DNA from: Bacillota bacterium
Lineage (GTDB): Bacteria > Bacillota > Clostridia > Oscillospirales > Ruminococcaceae
Length of the DNA stretch: 64,000 bases
Assembly: GCA_023388515.1 (NCBI GenBank)
Contig: JAEWGD010000006.1
Span: 124,001 to 188,000, forward strand
Direction: 5' to 3'
Both the position numbers and the translations under genes were made by a program. Each line of letters begins with the position of its first letter. The stretch's first letter is position 1. This document shows positions 54,526 to 62,676 of the stretch, piece by piece. Below the pieces are notes generated by a model, which was not told where the DNA came from, did not search any database, and saw only the letters and a list, made by a program, of their open reading frames with translations.

Positions 54526-54723
54526 ATGGAAATTGATTTGATATTTAAAATTGCTGGAGTCGGCATAATAGTCGCTGTTTTAAGCTTAGTTTTAAAGCGA
54601 GCTGAAAGAGAAGAACAGGCAATGATGACAACTTTAGCGGGGCTTATAGTTGTACTTATGATAATCATTCAGGAAATAGGCAATCTTTTCGATACAGTAA
54701 AAAGTGTATTTGGATTATGGTAG
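54526..54723 (+). CDS. spoIIIAC: Stage III sporulation protein SpoIIIAC
   Basis: The 65-residue protein has two membrane helices separated by the short basic loop LKRAEREEQ, as in the family. AAGGAG precedes the ATG. It is a small integral subunit of the SpoIIIA complex. Its end overlaps spoIIIAD by seven bases. Confidence 0.94.
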   Translation: MEIDLIFKIAGVGIIVAVLSLVLKRAEREEQAMMTTLAGLIVVLMIIIQEIGNLFDTVKSVFGLW

Positions 54724-55106
54724 AAAATATAATAATGATAATTGCTTTGTGCATAGTCGCAGCAATTTTAGGAAAGGTTTTGGAGAAGTACAATAAGGAG
54801 CAAGCTTTATTTATTACAATTGCAGCCTGTACAATTGTACTTGCATTCCTTGTGATATATCTTTCACCGATAATAAGTATGATAAATGACTTGTTTTCTC
54901 GTACAGGAACGGGTGAAAATTATTCACAAGTAATCATAAAATCATTGGGGATATGCTATGTAACACAGCTAGGGTTTGATATATGTAAGGATTGCAATGA
55001 AAATGCACTTGCAACTGTTGTTGAAGTATCAGGGAAAGTTACATTAGTAATTCTAGCAATACCATTATTAGAACAGTTAATAAGCGTTGTGACATCAATC
55101 ATATAG
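54717..55106 (+). CDS. spoIIIAD: Stage III sporulation protein SpoIIIAD
   Basis: The 129-residue protein has three or four membrane helices with the family sequence KYNKEQALFITIAACTIVL and GICYVTQLGFDICKDCNENALATVVEVSGKVTLVILAIPLLEQL. It probably forms the membrane channel base with SpoIIIAC and SpoIIIAE. Its start lies within the spoIIIAC end, with no separate Shine-Dalgarno, which suggests coupled translation. Confidence 0.95.
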   Translation: MVENIIMIIALCIVAAILGKVLEKYNKEQALFITIAACTIVLAFLVIYLSPIISMINDLFSRTGTGENYSQVIIKSLGICYVTQLGFDICKDCNENALATVVEVSGKVTLVILAIPLLEQLISVVTSII

Positions 55107-55127
55107 GAATGATAAGGGGACGAGAAA

Positions 55128-56279
55128 ATGATAAACGGATTGTGTAAAGTTTTTAGCATATTATTAGCGATAATTTCAATAGCACTGTTTGGGTGTAGCA
55201 TTACTGCTTTTGCACAACCACAGGAAACAGATGTTATTGATGAGGCACTTGAGGCAAGTGGAAGCAACCAGCTTGAGCAGACTTATTCTGAAGAGGTTAA
55301 AAGGTTTTTTGAAGATAATAATATAAAATTAGATGACCCTAAGGGTATAATGTCACTTAATCCTAAAGATGTCATGGGCAGTATATTAGCAAAAGTAAAA
55401 GAGATGGCTGCTACACCAATTAAACTTTTAATATCATTGATGGCTATTATTATTCTTTCAGCATTGATTGAGAATATAGGAGATACCACAAAAAGTGAAT
55501 CGCTTAACAAGATGTTTAATATAATATCAATTTTAGTATGTATATTAATTTTATCTGAATCAGTATGCCAATGTATAGAACAAGCCTCACAGGCGTTATC
55601 AGATGGAGCAACCTTCATGCTTGGCTTTGTCCCTGTGTTCGCAAGTATAGCAGCAGGGAGTGGCAGTCTAACATCAGCAGGCGTTTATAATATAACCCTT
55701 GTGCTAGTAGCTGAAATAGCAGTCCAGATTGCAAGTGGATTTCTAATGCCATTGTTAAGCTTATGCATGGCTTTGGCAATTGTAGACGCATTAAATCCAG
55801 CAATATCACTTTCAAGCCTGATTGAGGGAATTAAAAAAACTGTTACATGGTGCTTAGGACTTATGATGACAGTTTTTGTAGGACTATTGTCAATTCAAAG
55901 CATTATAGGAAACTCAGCTGACACCTTGTCAGTTAAAACAGGAAAATTCATGGTTTCAAATCTTGTGCCTGTAATAGGAGGAGCAATTTCAGATGCTTAT
56001 ACAACATTAAAAGGAAGTTTTGGTTTGCTGAAAGGTGGAGTTGGGGGAGTAGGGATAATGGTAATTCTTATAATGGTACTTCCAACTATTATAACCATTG
56101 GATTAAACAGAATAGCAATAAGCATAGCAAGCATAGGTGCAGAAATATTTAATGTTCAAGGTCTTGCTAAACTATTTAAGAACATTTCATCAGTTACTTC
56201 AATTGCTTTTAGTATAATAATTTCCTTTTCAATAATGTTTATAATTTCGACAGCAATAATTATGGCAATAAGCATATAG
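55128..56279 (+). CDS. spoIIIAE: Stage III sporulation protein SpoIIIAE
   Basis: The 383-residue protein has a signal-like N-terminal helix, an extracytoplasmic stretch to about 95 and about seven membrane helices. The conserved family sequences include FMLGFVPVFASIAAGSGSLTSAGVYN and the GGAISDAYTTLKGSFGLLKGGVG segment. It is the largest membrane subunit of the SpoIIIA channel. AAGGGGACGAG precedes the ATG. Confidence 0.96.
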   Translation: MINGLCKVFSILLAIISIALFGCSITAFAQPQETDVIDEALEASGSNQLEQTYSEEVKRFFEDNNIKLDDPKGIMSLNPKDVMGSILAKVKEMAATPIKLLISLMAIIILSALIENIGDTTKSESLNKMFNIISILVCILILSESVCQCIEQASQALSDGATFMLGFVPVFASIAAGSGSLTSAGVYNITLVLVAEIAVQIASGFLMPLLSLCMALAIVDALNPAISLSSLIEGIKKTVTWCLGLMMTVFVGLLSIQSIIGNSADTLSVKTGKFMVSNLVPVIGGAISDAYTTLKGSFGLLKGGVGGVGIMVILIMVLPTIITIGLNRIAISIASIGAEIFNVQGLAKLFKNISSVTSIAFSIIISFSIMFIISTAIIMAISI

Positions 56280-56288
56280 GAGTAAAAA

Positions 56289-56765
56289 ATGAATACTATA
56301 AAAATGATGATAGGAACGGCTTGCTTTATCGGAATAGCAATATCAATTGCAGATATGATAAAGCCAAGTGAAAAGTTTAACAAACAGATAAGGATGATTT
56401 TTTCACTAGCTTTTGTATTAAGTATATTAACGCCAATAGTGTCAAGTGGATTTAATTTTTCAATAAGTCAAGATACTATATCAACAAATGGTTCGCAGTA
56501 TAGCGAAATGGATGCAACAGTAAATAATCAGCTTAGAGCAATAACTGAAAATAATATAGCGGATTCATTAACAGTAAAGTTAATTGAATCAGGAATAAAA
56601 TGTAATGAAATTAACGTAAGTATTAATATAGAGGAAGATTCAGGCATATCTATTAATAAAATAGAAATTGATAGTGATGATAATGAAAAATCAAGAATGA
56701 TTATTTCTACACTGCTATCAATAGGAGAAGAAGTGATAATAATAAAAGAAAATAAAAATGATTGA
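56289..56765 (+). CDS. spoIIIAF: Stage III sporulation protein SpoIIIAF
   Basis: The 158-residue protein has two N-terminal membrane helices (to about 58) and a soluble ring-building-motif-type domain ending KSRMIISTLLSIGEEVIIIKENKND. In the SpoIIIA complex it lies in the intermembrane space. TAGGAG precedes the ATG. The stop codon overlaps the Shine-Dalgarno region of spoIIIAG. Confidence 0.93.
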   Translation: MNTIKMMIGTACFIGIAISIADMIKPSEKFNKQIRMIFSLAFVLSILTPIVSSGFNFSISQDTISTNGSQYSEMDATVNNQLRAITENNIADSLTVKLIESGIKCNEINVSINIEEDSGISINKIEIDSDDNEKSRMIISTLLSIGEEVIIIKENKND

Positions 56766-56775
56766 AGGTGAAATT

Positions 56776-57333
56776 ATGGCAGATATATTTAAAAGGATTA
56801 AGGATATGTTTTCGGATGATAAAAAGATAAAAGTAGTTGTTTTTATAGGTCTGTTGGGAATGGGATTAATATTATTATCAAGTTTAATTCCAAAGGATAA
56901 CAAAAATAAAAATAGTGAAGCGTCAGATTCAAAAGCTGATATGGTTGCTTATGATGCTGAACTGGAGGAATATACAAAAGAAATGGAGAGCAAGCTAAAG
57001 CTTCTTTTGGAGAATATAAATGGGGTGGGAAGAGTTGAAATCATGATGAATATTTCAAGTACAAAGGAATATGTATATGCTGATGAGGAAAAGTCTAACT
57101 TATCTAAGGATAGTGAAAATTATTCGGAGCAAAAGGAGAATAAATACATAATAGTTGAAAGTAACGGGAAAAAGGAGGCATTACTCAAAAAAGTTAATAA
57201 TCCACAGATAAGTGGAATAGTAATTGTATGTGAGGGAGGTGGCAATAATGTAGTTCGAGAGAGTATATATAAATCGGTGTCGGTGGCATGCAATTTGCCC
57301 ACTAGTAAAATTTATGTGACAAAAATAAAATGA
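56776..57333 (+). CDS. spoIIIAG: Stage III sporulation protein SpoIIIAG
   Basis: The 185-residue protein has a single membrane helix (about 20-42) and an extracytoplasmic ring-building domain (LLENINGVGRVEIMMNISS, ISGIVIVCEGG). SpoIIIAG forms a 30-fold ring in the Bacillus forespore-mother cell channel. The start is the ATG at 56776 after GAAGGTG; an ATG at 56758 overlaps the end of spoIIIAF and lacks a Shine-Dalgarno. Confidence 0.94.
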   Translation: MADIFKRIKDMFSDDKKIKVVVFIGLLGMGLILLSSLIPKDNKNKNSEASDSKADMVAYDAELEEYTKEMESKLKLLLENINGVGRVEIMMNISSTKEYVYADEEKSNLSKDSENYSEQKENKYIIVESNGKKEALLKKVNNPQISGIVIVCEGGGNNVVRESIYKSVSVACNLPTSKIYVTKIK

Positions 57334-57349
57334 AATTAGGAGAATGAAT

Positions 57350-57916
57350 ATGAAGAAACCAACATTTATAATTGGAAAAAAGCAGATTATACTTTCATGC
57401 TTAACATTAATGCTTGCAGTAGCAGTATACATAAATTATGTATTGGCACAGGATACAGATTTAAAAGATGCAAAAAGCACAATGTCAACTGATGGATTAA
57501 CTCAATCTGAAATTTCTGATAAAGAAACATATGGTGATACACAATTTGTTAGTAATGAGCAAGCAAGTGAAGATTATTTTGCTCAGGCAAGGCTTGAGAA
57601 GATGACAAGTAGGGATACAGCTGTACAGACGTTGCAGACTATTATGGGTGGCGGAGATGTAACAGAAGATGAGATGGTTACAAGAGCGATGGAAGCAGTT
57701 CAAATGTCAAATATGATTGAAAAAGAGGGAACAATTGAAAATCTTATAAAAGCACAGGGGTTTTCTGATTGTGTAGTGTATCTTGATAGCGATACTGCAA
57801 AGATTGTAGTTAAATCTGAAGGGCTAGAAAAAGGTCAAGCGGCTGCTATTAAGGATATAATTTTGGGCGAAGTAGCTGTTCCATCAGAAAATATTAGAAT
57901 TTTTGAGGTTAAATAG
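57350..57916 (+). CDS. spoIIIAH: Stage III sporulation protein SpoIIIAH
   Basis: The 188-residue protein has a short cytoplasmic end, a membrane helix (about 11-33), a long helical region and a C-terminal YscJ/FliF-like ring domain (IENLIKAQGFSDCVVYLDSDTAKIVVKSEGL). SpoIIIAH binds SpoIIQ across the intermembrane space; no spoIIQ gene is in the window. The start at 57350 has the better spacing to TAGGAG; the ATG at 57344 is too close. Confidence 0.94.
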   Translation: MKKPTFIIGKKQIILSCLTLMLAVAVYINYVLAQDTDLKDAKSTMSTDGLTQSEISDKETYGDTQFVSNEQASEDYFAQARLEKMTSRDTAVQTLQTIMGGGDVTEDEMVTRAMEAVQMSNMIEKEGTIENLIKAQGFSDCVVYLDSDTAKIVVKSEGLEKGQAAAIKDIILGEVAVPSENIRIFEVK

Positions 57917-57944
57917 TTGTGTCTTTCAAAATTTATGGTATAAT
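57917..57944 (+). promoter_or_regulatory. Sigma-A promoter of the asp23-dxs operon
   Basis: TTGTGT (57917-57922), a 16-base spacer and perfect TATAAT (57939-57944), just after spoIIIAH. Confidence 0.55.
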
Positions 57945-57980
57945 ATATTTATAAGTAATTAATTATTTGTATTTACAAAG

Positions 57981-58022
57981 GTGGAGAGTTTGCATTATAA
58001 TAGATATATAGTAACTCTCCAC
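57981..58022 (+). promoter_or_regulatory. Leader hairpin upstream of asp23
   Basis: GTGGAGAGTT (57981-57990) pairs perfectly with AACTCTCCAC (58013-58022) around a 22-nt loop. An A-rich stretch follows, not a T run, so it is not a standard terminator. It lies in the predicted 5' leader and may affect stability or expression. Confidence 0.5.
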
Positions 58023-58051
58023 TAAAAAATATAAATATATGGGAGGTTCAT

Positions 58052-58453
58052 ATGGAAAATAATAATGCTTATAAATCAGGCACTTTGAGAATTTCAGAGG
58101 AAGTAATTTTAACGATAGCAAAGCTTGCTATCAGTGATATCAAAGGTGTTGAGGAAATTGTTCCTGTAAATGATTTTGGAGTAACAAATAAATCATTGCA
58201 GAAACTGGCGTCTAAGGATTGGGGCATTGCAAGAAAATTGTTCGGTAAAAGGAATAATTTAATAAAAGTTAAGCTTTTGGGTGATGTTGTTGAGATTACT
58301 TTAGCAGTGATTATTAAACAAGGCTATAAGGTAGCTATGGTTGCAGAAAGCATACAGAATTCTGTGAAATCAAGTGTACAGAGCATGACGGGGATAACAG
58401 TATCGAGGGTGAATGTTGTTATTTCAGGAATTTTAATTAATAAGGACAAGTAA
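58052..58453 (+). CDS. Asp23/Gls24-family envelope stress protein
   Basis: The 133-residue protein has the family pattern GTLRISEEVILTIAKLAISDIKGVEEI at the start and VKLLGDVVEITLAVIIKQGYKVAMVAESIQNSVKSSVQSMTGITVSRVNVVI at the end. Asp23 proteins coat the inner face of the cell membrane; this one corresponds to YqhY, often encoded before nusB and linked to fatty-acid synthesis control. GGGAGG precedes the ATG. The spoIIIA-asp23-nusB order is conserved in sporulating Firmicutes. Confidence 0.93.
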   Translation: MENNNAYKSGTLRISEEVILTIAKLAISDIKGVEEIVPVNDFGVTNKSLQKLASKDWGIARKLFGKRNNLIKVKLLGDVVEITLAVIIKQGYKVAMVAESIQNSVKSSVQSMTGITVSRVNVVISGILINKDK

Positions 58454-58499
58454 TATCCAAATAATTATGGATTTTGCTAAGTTAAAATGGAGGAAGTTT

Positions 58500-58973
58500 A
58501 TGACAAGAAGAGAAGTTCGTGATAGTGCTTTTAAGATACTTTTTGAAAAGCTATTGCGTGATGATGATTTAGAGGAGTTGTATAATATTGCTGAGGAAAT
58601 AGATGAAATAACTGTAAATGATAAGGTTAAGGAATTGGTTGAAGGAACGCTTGCACATTCAGATGAATTTGATGGGATTATTAATAAGCTTAGTGTTAAG
58701 CGTGATATTTCCAGAATAGCCAAGATTAATATTGCAATACTAAAACTTGCTTTGTATGAGATGATTTATGATGATGGAACACCTGTGAATGCTGCCATCA
58801 GTGAAGCTATTTATTTATCTGAAACATATTCTCAAAAAGAAGATACAGCTTTTATTAATGGCATATTAGGCTCGTTTTCAAGAAGTGGTTTTAATGATAA
58901 TGTTAATAAAGATACTACTGAAACAGCCTCCGATGAGGAAGCTTTAGATAGCATTGAGGCTACTGATGCCTAA
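58500..58973 (+). CDS. nusB: Transcription antitermination factor NusB
   Basis: NusB binds boxA RNA with S10 for rRNA antitermination. The 157-residue protein has the helical NusB fold: TRREVRDSAFKILFE at the start, RDISRIAKINIAILKLALYEMIYDDGTPVNAAISEAIYLSETY, and FINGILGSFSR. The acidic Thr/Glu-rich tail is longer than usual. The start is the ATG at 58500 after TGGAGGAAG. It overlaps the Kae1-like gene by eight bases. Confidence 0.95.
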   Translation: MTRREVRDSAFKILFEKLLRDDDLEELYNIAEEIDEITVNDKVKELVEGTLAHSDEFDGIINKLSVKRDISRIAKINIAILKLALYEMIYDDGTPVNAAISEAIYLSETYSQKEDTAFINGILGSFSRSGFNDNVNKDTTETASDEEALDSIEATDA

Positions 58974-59913
58974 TTTTTTAGGGGTAGATACCAGCAATTA
59001 TACCACGTCTGTGGCACTGTATAACTCTGATACAAATGAAGTAAAACAAAGCAAAATTGTTCTTAATGTTAAGCAAGGTGAAAAGGGACTAAGGCAAAGT
59101 AATGTTGTTTTTGACCATATAAAACAATTACCAGAGGTTCTGGGCGATTTGCTTGAAGGTAATCCAAAACTTGATGGGATAGGTGTATCTGTTCGTCCAC
59201 GAAATGTTGATAATTCATATATGCCATGTTTTCTGTGTGGTGAAAAGCTTGCAGATTCTATTGCTATTGTCAAAAATATATCTGTATACAAGACCTCACA
59301 TCAAGTCGGACATATGCTTGCAGCATTATATTCAGCGGACAAGCTTGAATATGTTAACCGAAATGTAATTATGTTTCATGTAAGTGGAGGAACTACTGAG
59401 TGTTTGTTATGTGAGCCAGATGCAGGAGATATTTATAAGTTTACACTAATTGGCTCATCGCTTGACTTAAAGGCAGGACAACTTATTGACAGAGTTGGTG
59501 TTATGCTTGGCTTGAAGTTTCCATGTGGGATTGAATTGGAACGTCTTGCAGAACAAAGCAATGTTGAATTTGATGTTAAGCCTACAATAAAGGGCAGGGA
59601 TTGCTGTTTGTCAGGGGTTGAGAATATCTGTCAAAGGAAATTTGCAAACGGAGATAATTCAGCTGATATTGCGAAATACTGTCTTACTTATGTGAGCCAA
59701 ACTATTGAAGTAATGACAGCTTTATCAGCAGAAAGGTTCAGTAGTAATCCGATTATTTTCGCAGGTGGAGTAATGTCGAACAAGCTAATTAAATCCAACT
59801 TAATGAAAAGGTTTACTAATTCTCACTTTGCAAGCCCTGAATTTTCATGCGATAATGCTGTTGGAACAGCGATATATGCATCATTAATGTATAACAGAGG
59901 TAATTTATGGTAA
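58966..59913 (+). CDS. Kae1/TsaD-like domain protein
   Basis: The 315-residue protein has the ASKHA ATPase fold of the Kae1/TsaD family. It has GVDTSNYTTSVALY as phosphate loop 1, the metal motif HQVGH (H112, H116), FHVSGGTTECL as phosphate loop 2 and IIFAGGVMSN near the C terminus. It is a paralogue of the tRNA t6A enzyme TsaD rather than TsaD itself: the region after SVRPRNVDNSYMPCF differs and the protein is shorter. Its place between nusB and xseA is typical of clostridia. The substrate is unknown. The start is the ATG at 58966 after GAGG; a TTG at 58954 is an alternative. Confidence 0.85.
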   Translation: MPNFLGVDTSNYTTSVALYNSDTNEVKQSKIVLNVKQGEKGLRQSNVVFDHIKQLPEVLGDLLEGNPKLDGIGVSVRPRNVDNSYMPCFLCGEKLADSIAIVKNISVYKTSHQVGHMLAALYSADKLEYVNRNVIMFHVSGGTTECLLCEPDAGDIYKFTLIGSSLDLKAGQLIDRVGVMLGLKFPCGIELERLAEQSNVEFDVKPTIKGRDCCLSGVENICQRKFANGDNSADIAKYCLTYVSQTIEVMTALSAERFSSNPIIFAGGVMSNKLIKSNLMKRFTNSHFASPEFSCDNAVGTAIYASLMYNRGNLW

Positions 59914-61100
59914 TTTTAACTGTTTCACAATTGAATAAGTACATATCTTTTAAGTTTAAAGAGGATGAAAAGCTTAGAGGTATAATGATAAAGGGTGAAA
60001 TCTCCAATTTCACTCATCATTTACGTTCAGGACATTTTTATTTTACATTAAAAGATAGTGAGTCGAGCATTAAAGCAGTTATGTTTAATAACTTTGCATC
60101 TGCTGTAAAATTTACGCCAGAAAACGGTATGAGTGTAATTATGCTTGCTTCTGTGTCTGTCTATGAGCGTGATGGTGCGTATCAGCTTTATGTTACAGAT
60201 ATTCAACCTGATGGTGTTGGTAAACTTTACATAGCCTTTGAACAGCTAAAGGACAAACTTTCAAAGTCGGGAATGTTTGATGAATCGCATAAACTTCCAC
60301 TGCCAAGCTATCCTAAGAAGATAGGTATAGTGACATCGAAAACAGGTGCGGCATTGCAAGATATAATTAACGTTTTAAGCAGACGTTATCCTATAGGGGA
60401 GATTGTTGTTTTTTCGGCGTTAGTACAGGGTGAAACAGCTCCACAATCCATAAGTGATGCAGTAAACAAGGCACAAGATAGCGATTGTGATGTGTTAATT
60501 GTAGCAAGGGGTGGGGGCAGTCTTGAGGATTTAAATGCATTTAATACTGAAATAGTTGCTTATGCAATTTATAATTCAAAAATACCAATTATTTCGGCTA
60601 TTGGGCATGAAACTGACTATACTATTGCTGATTTTGTAGCTGATTTACGAGCACCAACGCCATCTGCTGCTGCAGAAATTGCCGTTCCCAATATAGAACA
60701 AATTATATCAAGCTTAAACTTTTATGTGGAAAGAATGTCATCAGCTTTGACAAAAGCATTGAATATGAAGTATAATAGAGTAGCTGAACTTACTCTAAAA
60801 TTGCAAAGCTATTCTATGGAACAAAAGCTAAGGCTTTATCAGGAGAGATTGTTTACGCTTGATAAAAGGATTACATCTGCTATTGACCGTAAATATGTAT
60901 TATGTGAAAATATGCTGAGTAAAAAGCTCATTGAGTTAGATGGTTTAAATCCATTAAAAATTTTGTCAAGAGGATACTCTGTGGTGTATAAAGATAAAAA
61001 CATTGTCTATTCGTCTGAACAATTACAAGCAAATGATACAATAAGCATAACTTTAGGTAAAGGAAAAGTTAATGCAAAGGTTATAGAGGTGGGGGATTAA
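59907..61100 (+). CDS. xseA: Exodeoxyribonuclease VII large subunit
   Basis: The 397-residue protein starts with an OB-fold (LTVSQLNKYISFKFKEDEKLRGIMIKGEISNFTHHLRSGHFYFTLKD). The catalytic domain follows, with IGIVTSKTGAALQDIINVLSRRYP, VARGGGSLEDLNAFN and ISAIGHETDYTIADFVADLRAPTPSAAAE, then coiled-coil helices and a C-terminal domain. With XseB it degrades single-stranded DNA to oligonucleotides. AGAGGT lies inside the previous gene, which it overlaps by seven bases. Confidence 0.97.
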   Translation: MVILTVSQLNKYISFKFKEDEKLRGIMIKGEISNFTHHLRSGHFYFTLKDSESSIKAVMFNNFASAVKFTPENGMSVIMLASVSVYERDGAYQLYVTDIQPDGVGKLYIAFEQLKDKLSKSGMFDESHKLPLPSYPKKIGIVTSKTGAALQDIINVLSRRYPIGEIVVFSALVQGETAPQSISDAVNKAQDSDCDVLIVARGGGSLEDLNAFNTEIVAYAIYNSKIPIISAIGHETDYTIADFVADLRAPTPSAAAEIAVPNIEQIISSLNFYVERMSSALTKALNMKYNRVAELTLKLQSYSMEQKLRLYQERLFTLDKRITSAIDRKYVLCENMLSKKLIELDGLNPLKILSRGYSVVYKDKNIVYSSEQLQANDTISITLGKGKVNAKVIEVGD

Positions 61101-61101
61101 T

Positions 61102-61278
61102 ATGCATTTTGAAGAAGGAATTAAGAAACTTGAGGAAATTGTAAATGCACTTGAAAACGGTGATTTATCATTAGAAAAATCAGTTGAGCTATATAGTAAT
61201 GGTATGGAAATTTCAGTAAATTGCAAGAAAGAATTGGAGGATGCAAAGCTTAAAATAAATGAGAAAAATAGCGTTTAG
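61102..61278 (+). CDS. xseB: Exodeoxyribonuclease VII small subunit
   Basis: The 58-residue two-helix protein reads HFEEGIKKLEEIVNALENGDLSLEKSVELYSNGMEIS, the XseB signature, and ends KLKINEKNSV. Several copies wrap the XseA coiled coil. It starts one base after the xseA stop, with GAGGTGGGGG as Shine-Dalgarno. Confidence 0.95.
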   Translation: MHFEEGIKKLEEIVNALENGDLSLEKSVELYSNGMEISVNCKKELEDAKLKINEKNSV

Positions 61279-61305
61279 ATAGCGTTTTAGAAAAGAGTGG
61301 TATTA

Positions 61306-62199
61306 ATGATAGAAAAAAGTGAACAAAGATTAAATGAGTATCTTTCACTGATTGAGCAAAAACTAATAGAGTATAATAAAAAGTCTAGTGAAAATTTATT
61401 GCAAGGCAATGTGATAGATGCGATGAACTATTCATTACAGGCAGGTGGAAAAAGAATTCGTCCTGTATTGACTCTTGAATTTTGCAGAATTTGTGGGGTA
61501 GATTATAATAAGGCTATATCTTCTGCTTGTGCAATTGAAATGATACACACATTTTCTTTAATTCATGATGATTTACCAGCTATGGATGATGATGACTTCA
61601 GACGTGGTAAATTCTCTTGCCATAAGGCTTTTGGTGAGGACATTGCTATTCTTGCAGGCGATGCTTTATCGGCTCGTGCATTTGAGATAATAGCAAATGA
61701 TAATTTACTTGATTCTGATATAAAAATCAAGCTTATTCAAGTGTTGGCAGATGCTGTTGGTGTAAATGGTATGATTGGTGGACAGGTTATCGACATGGAA
61801 AACGAAGGTAAGAATGATTTGAATAATGATGACTTGACACAGATGTGTCTTTTAAAAACTGGTGCGTTGCTTCGTGCTGCTTGTAAAATGGGTTGCATTG
61901 TTGCGGGAGCAGATGATACAGCGATTGAAAAAGCAGATGAATTTGCTAAAAACATTGGTCTAGCATTTCAAATTGTAGATGATATTCTTGATGTCACAAG
62001 TACTCAAGATTTATTAGGGAAACCAATTGGCAGTGATGCTCAACAGAATAAAATAACCTTTGTAGCATTAAACGGCATTGATGGGGCTAAAAACGAGGCT
62101 GAAGTGCTTACAAATAAGGCTTTATCAATTCTGAAAGAGTTTGATGATAGTAAATTTTTATTTAGTTTAACTAAACTTTTATTGGTTAGAGAAAGTTAG
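61306..62199 (+). CDS. ispA: Polyprenyl (farnesyl) diphosphate synthase
   Basis: The 297-residue prenyl transferase has the first Asp-rich motif HDDLPAMDDDDFRRGK (about 87-102), GGKRIRP for the diphosphate site and the second Asp-rich motif FQIVDDILDVTS. The insertion and spacing of the first motif (DDLPAMD) indicate a bacterial-type farnesyl/geranyl diphosphate synthase. It supplies C15 chains for undecaprenyl carriers and quinones. The start is the ATG at 61306; the GTG at 61297 overlaps the Shine-Dalgarno. dxs, two genes on, belongs to the same pathway. Confidence 0.95.
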   Translation: MIEKSEQRLNEYLSLIEQKLIEYNKKSSENLLQGNVIDAMNYSLQAGGKRIRPVLTLEFCRICGVDYNKAISSACAIEMIHTFSLIHDDLPAMDDDDFRRGKFSCHKAFGEDIAILAGDALSARAFEIIANDNLLDSDIKIKLIQVLADAVGVNGMIGGQVIDMENEGKNDLNNDDLTQMCLLKTGALLRAACKMGCIVAGADDTAIEKADEFAKNIGLAFQIVDDILDVTSTQDLLGKPIGSDAQQNKITFVALNGIDGAKNEAEVLTNKALSILKEFDDSKFLFSLTKLLLVRES

Positions 62200-62211
62200 G
62201 ATGGTGTACTT

Positions 62212-62676
62212 TTGACATATAATTATATTTTAGTTTCGGCAATAATTTCATGGGCAACGGCTCAAATTATCAAAACGATTTTATGCTTTTTTAAAACTAG
62301 TAAATTTAGTAGCGAAAGGTTATTAGGGGCTGGAGGAATGCCAAGTTCCCACTCATCTTTTGTTACTGCATCAGTAGTTGCAGTATCACGCAAAACAGGT
62401 ACCGACTCTATTGAGTTTGCAATAATGTTTATAATTGCAGCTGTTGTAGTTTATGATGCTATGGGAGTAAGACAAGCGGCTGGATTGCACGCTAAAGAGA
62501 TAAATAAAATGAACAAATACCTTGTAGATATTTCAACCTCGTCAAAAAACGAAGTAAAAATGGAGGGAGGAAATAAAAAGGAATTAAAAGAGTTTTTAGG
62601 GCATACTCCACTTGAAGTTTTAGGAGGCGTGCTTTTAGGAATAGTAATCGCTTTAATAGTTCCTTTAAAATGGTAA
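62212..62676 (+). CDS. Divergent PAP2 (DUF212) membrane protein
   Basis: The 154-residue membrane protein has the DUF212 pattern: ISWATAQIIKTILCF, GAGGMPSSHSSFVTASV, VVYDAMGVRQAAGLHAKEIN and LGHTPLEVLGGVLLGI. It resembles acid phosphatase/vanadium-dependent haloperoxidase enzymes, with PSSHS as the phosphate-binding motif. It may handle polyprenyl phosphates, fitting its place between ispA and dxs, but this is inference. It starts at TTG 62212 after AGGATGG. Confidence 0.85.
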   Translation: MTYNYILVSAIISWATAQIIKTILCFFKTSKFSSERLLGAGGMPSSHSSFVTASVVAVSRKTGTDSIEFAIMFIIAAVVVYDAMGVRQAAGLHAKEINKMNKYLVDISTSSKNEVKMEGGNKKELKEFLGHTPLEVLGGVLLGIVIALIVPLKW

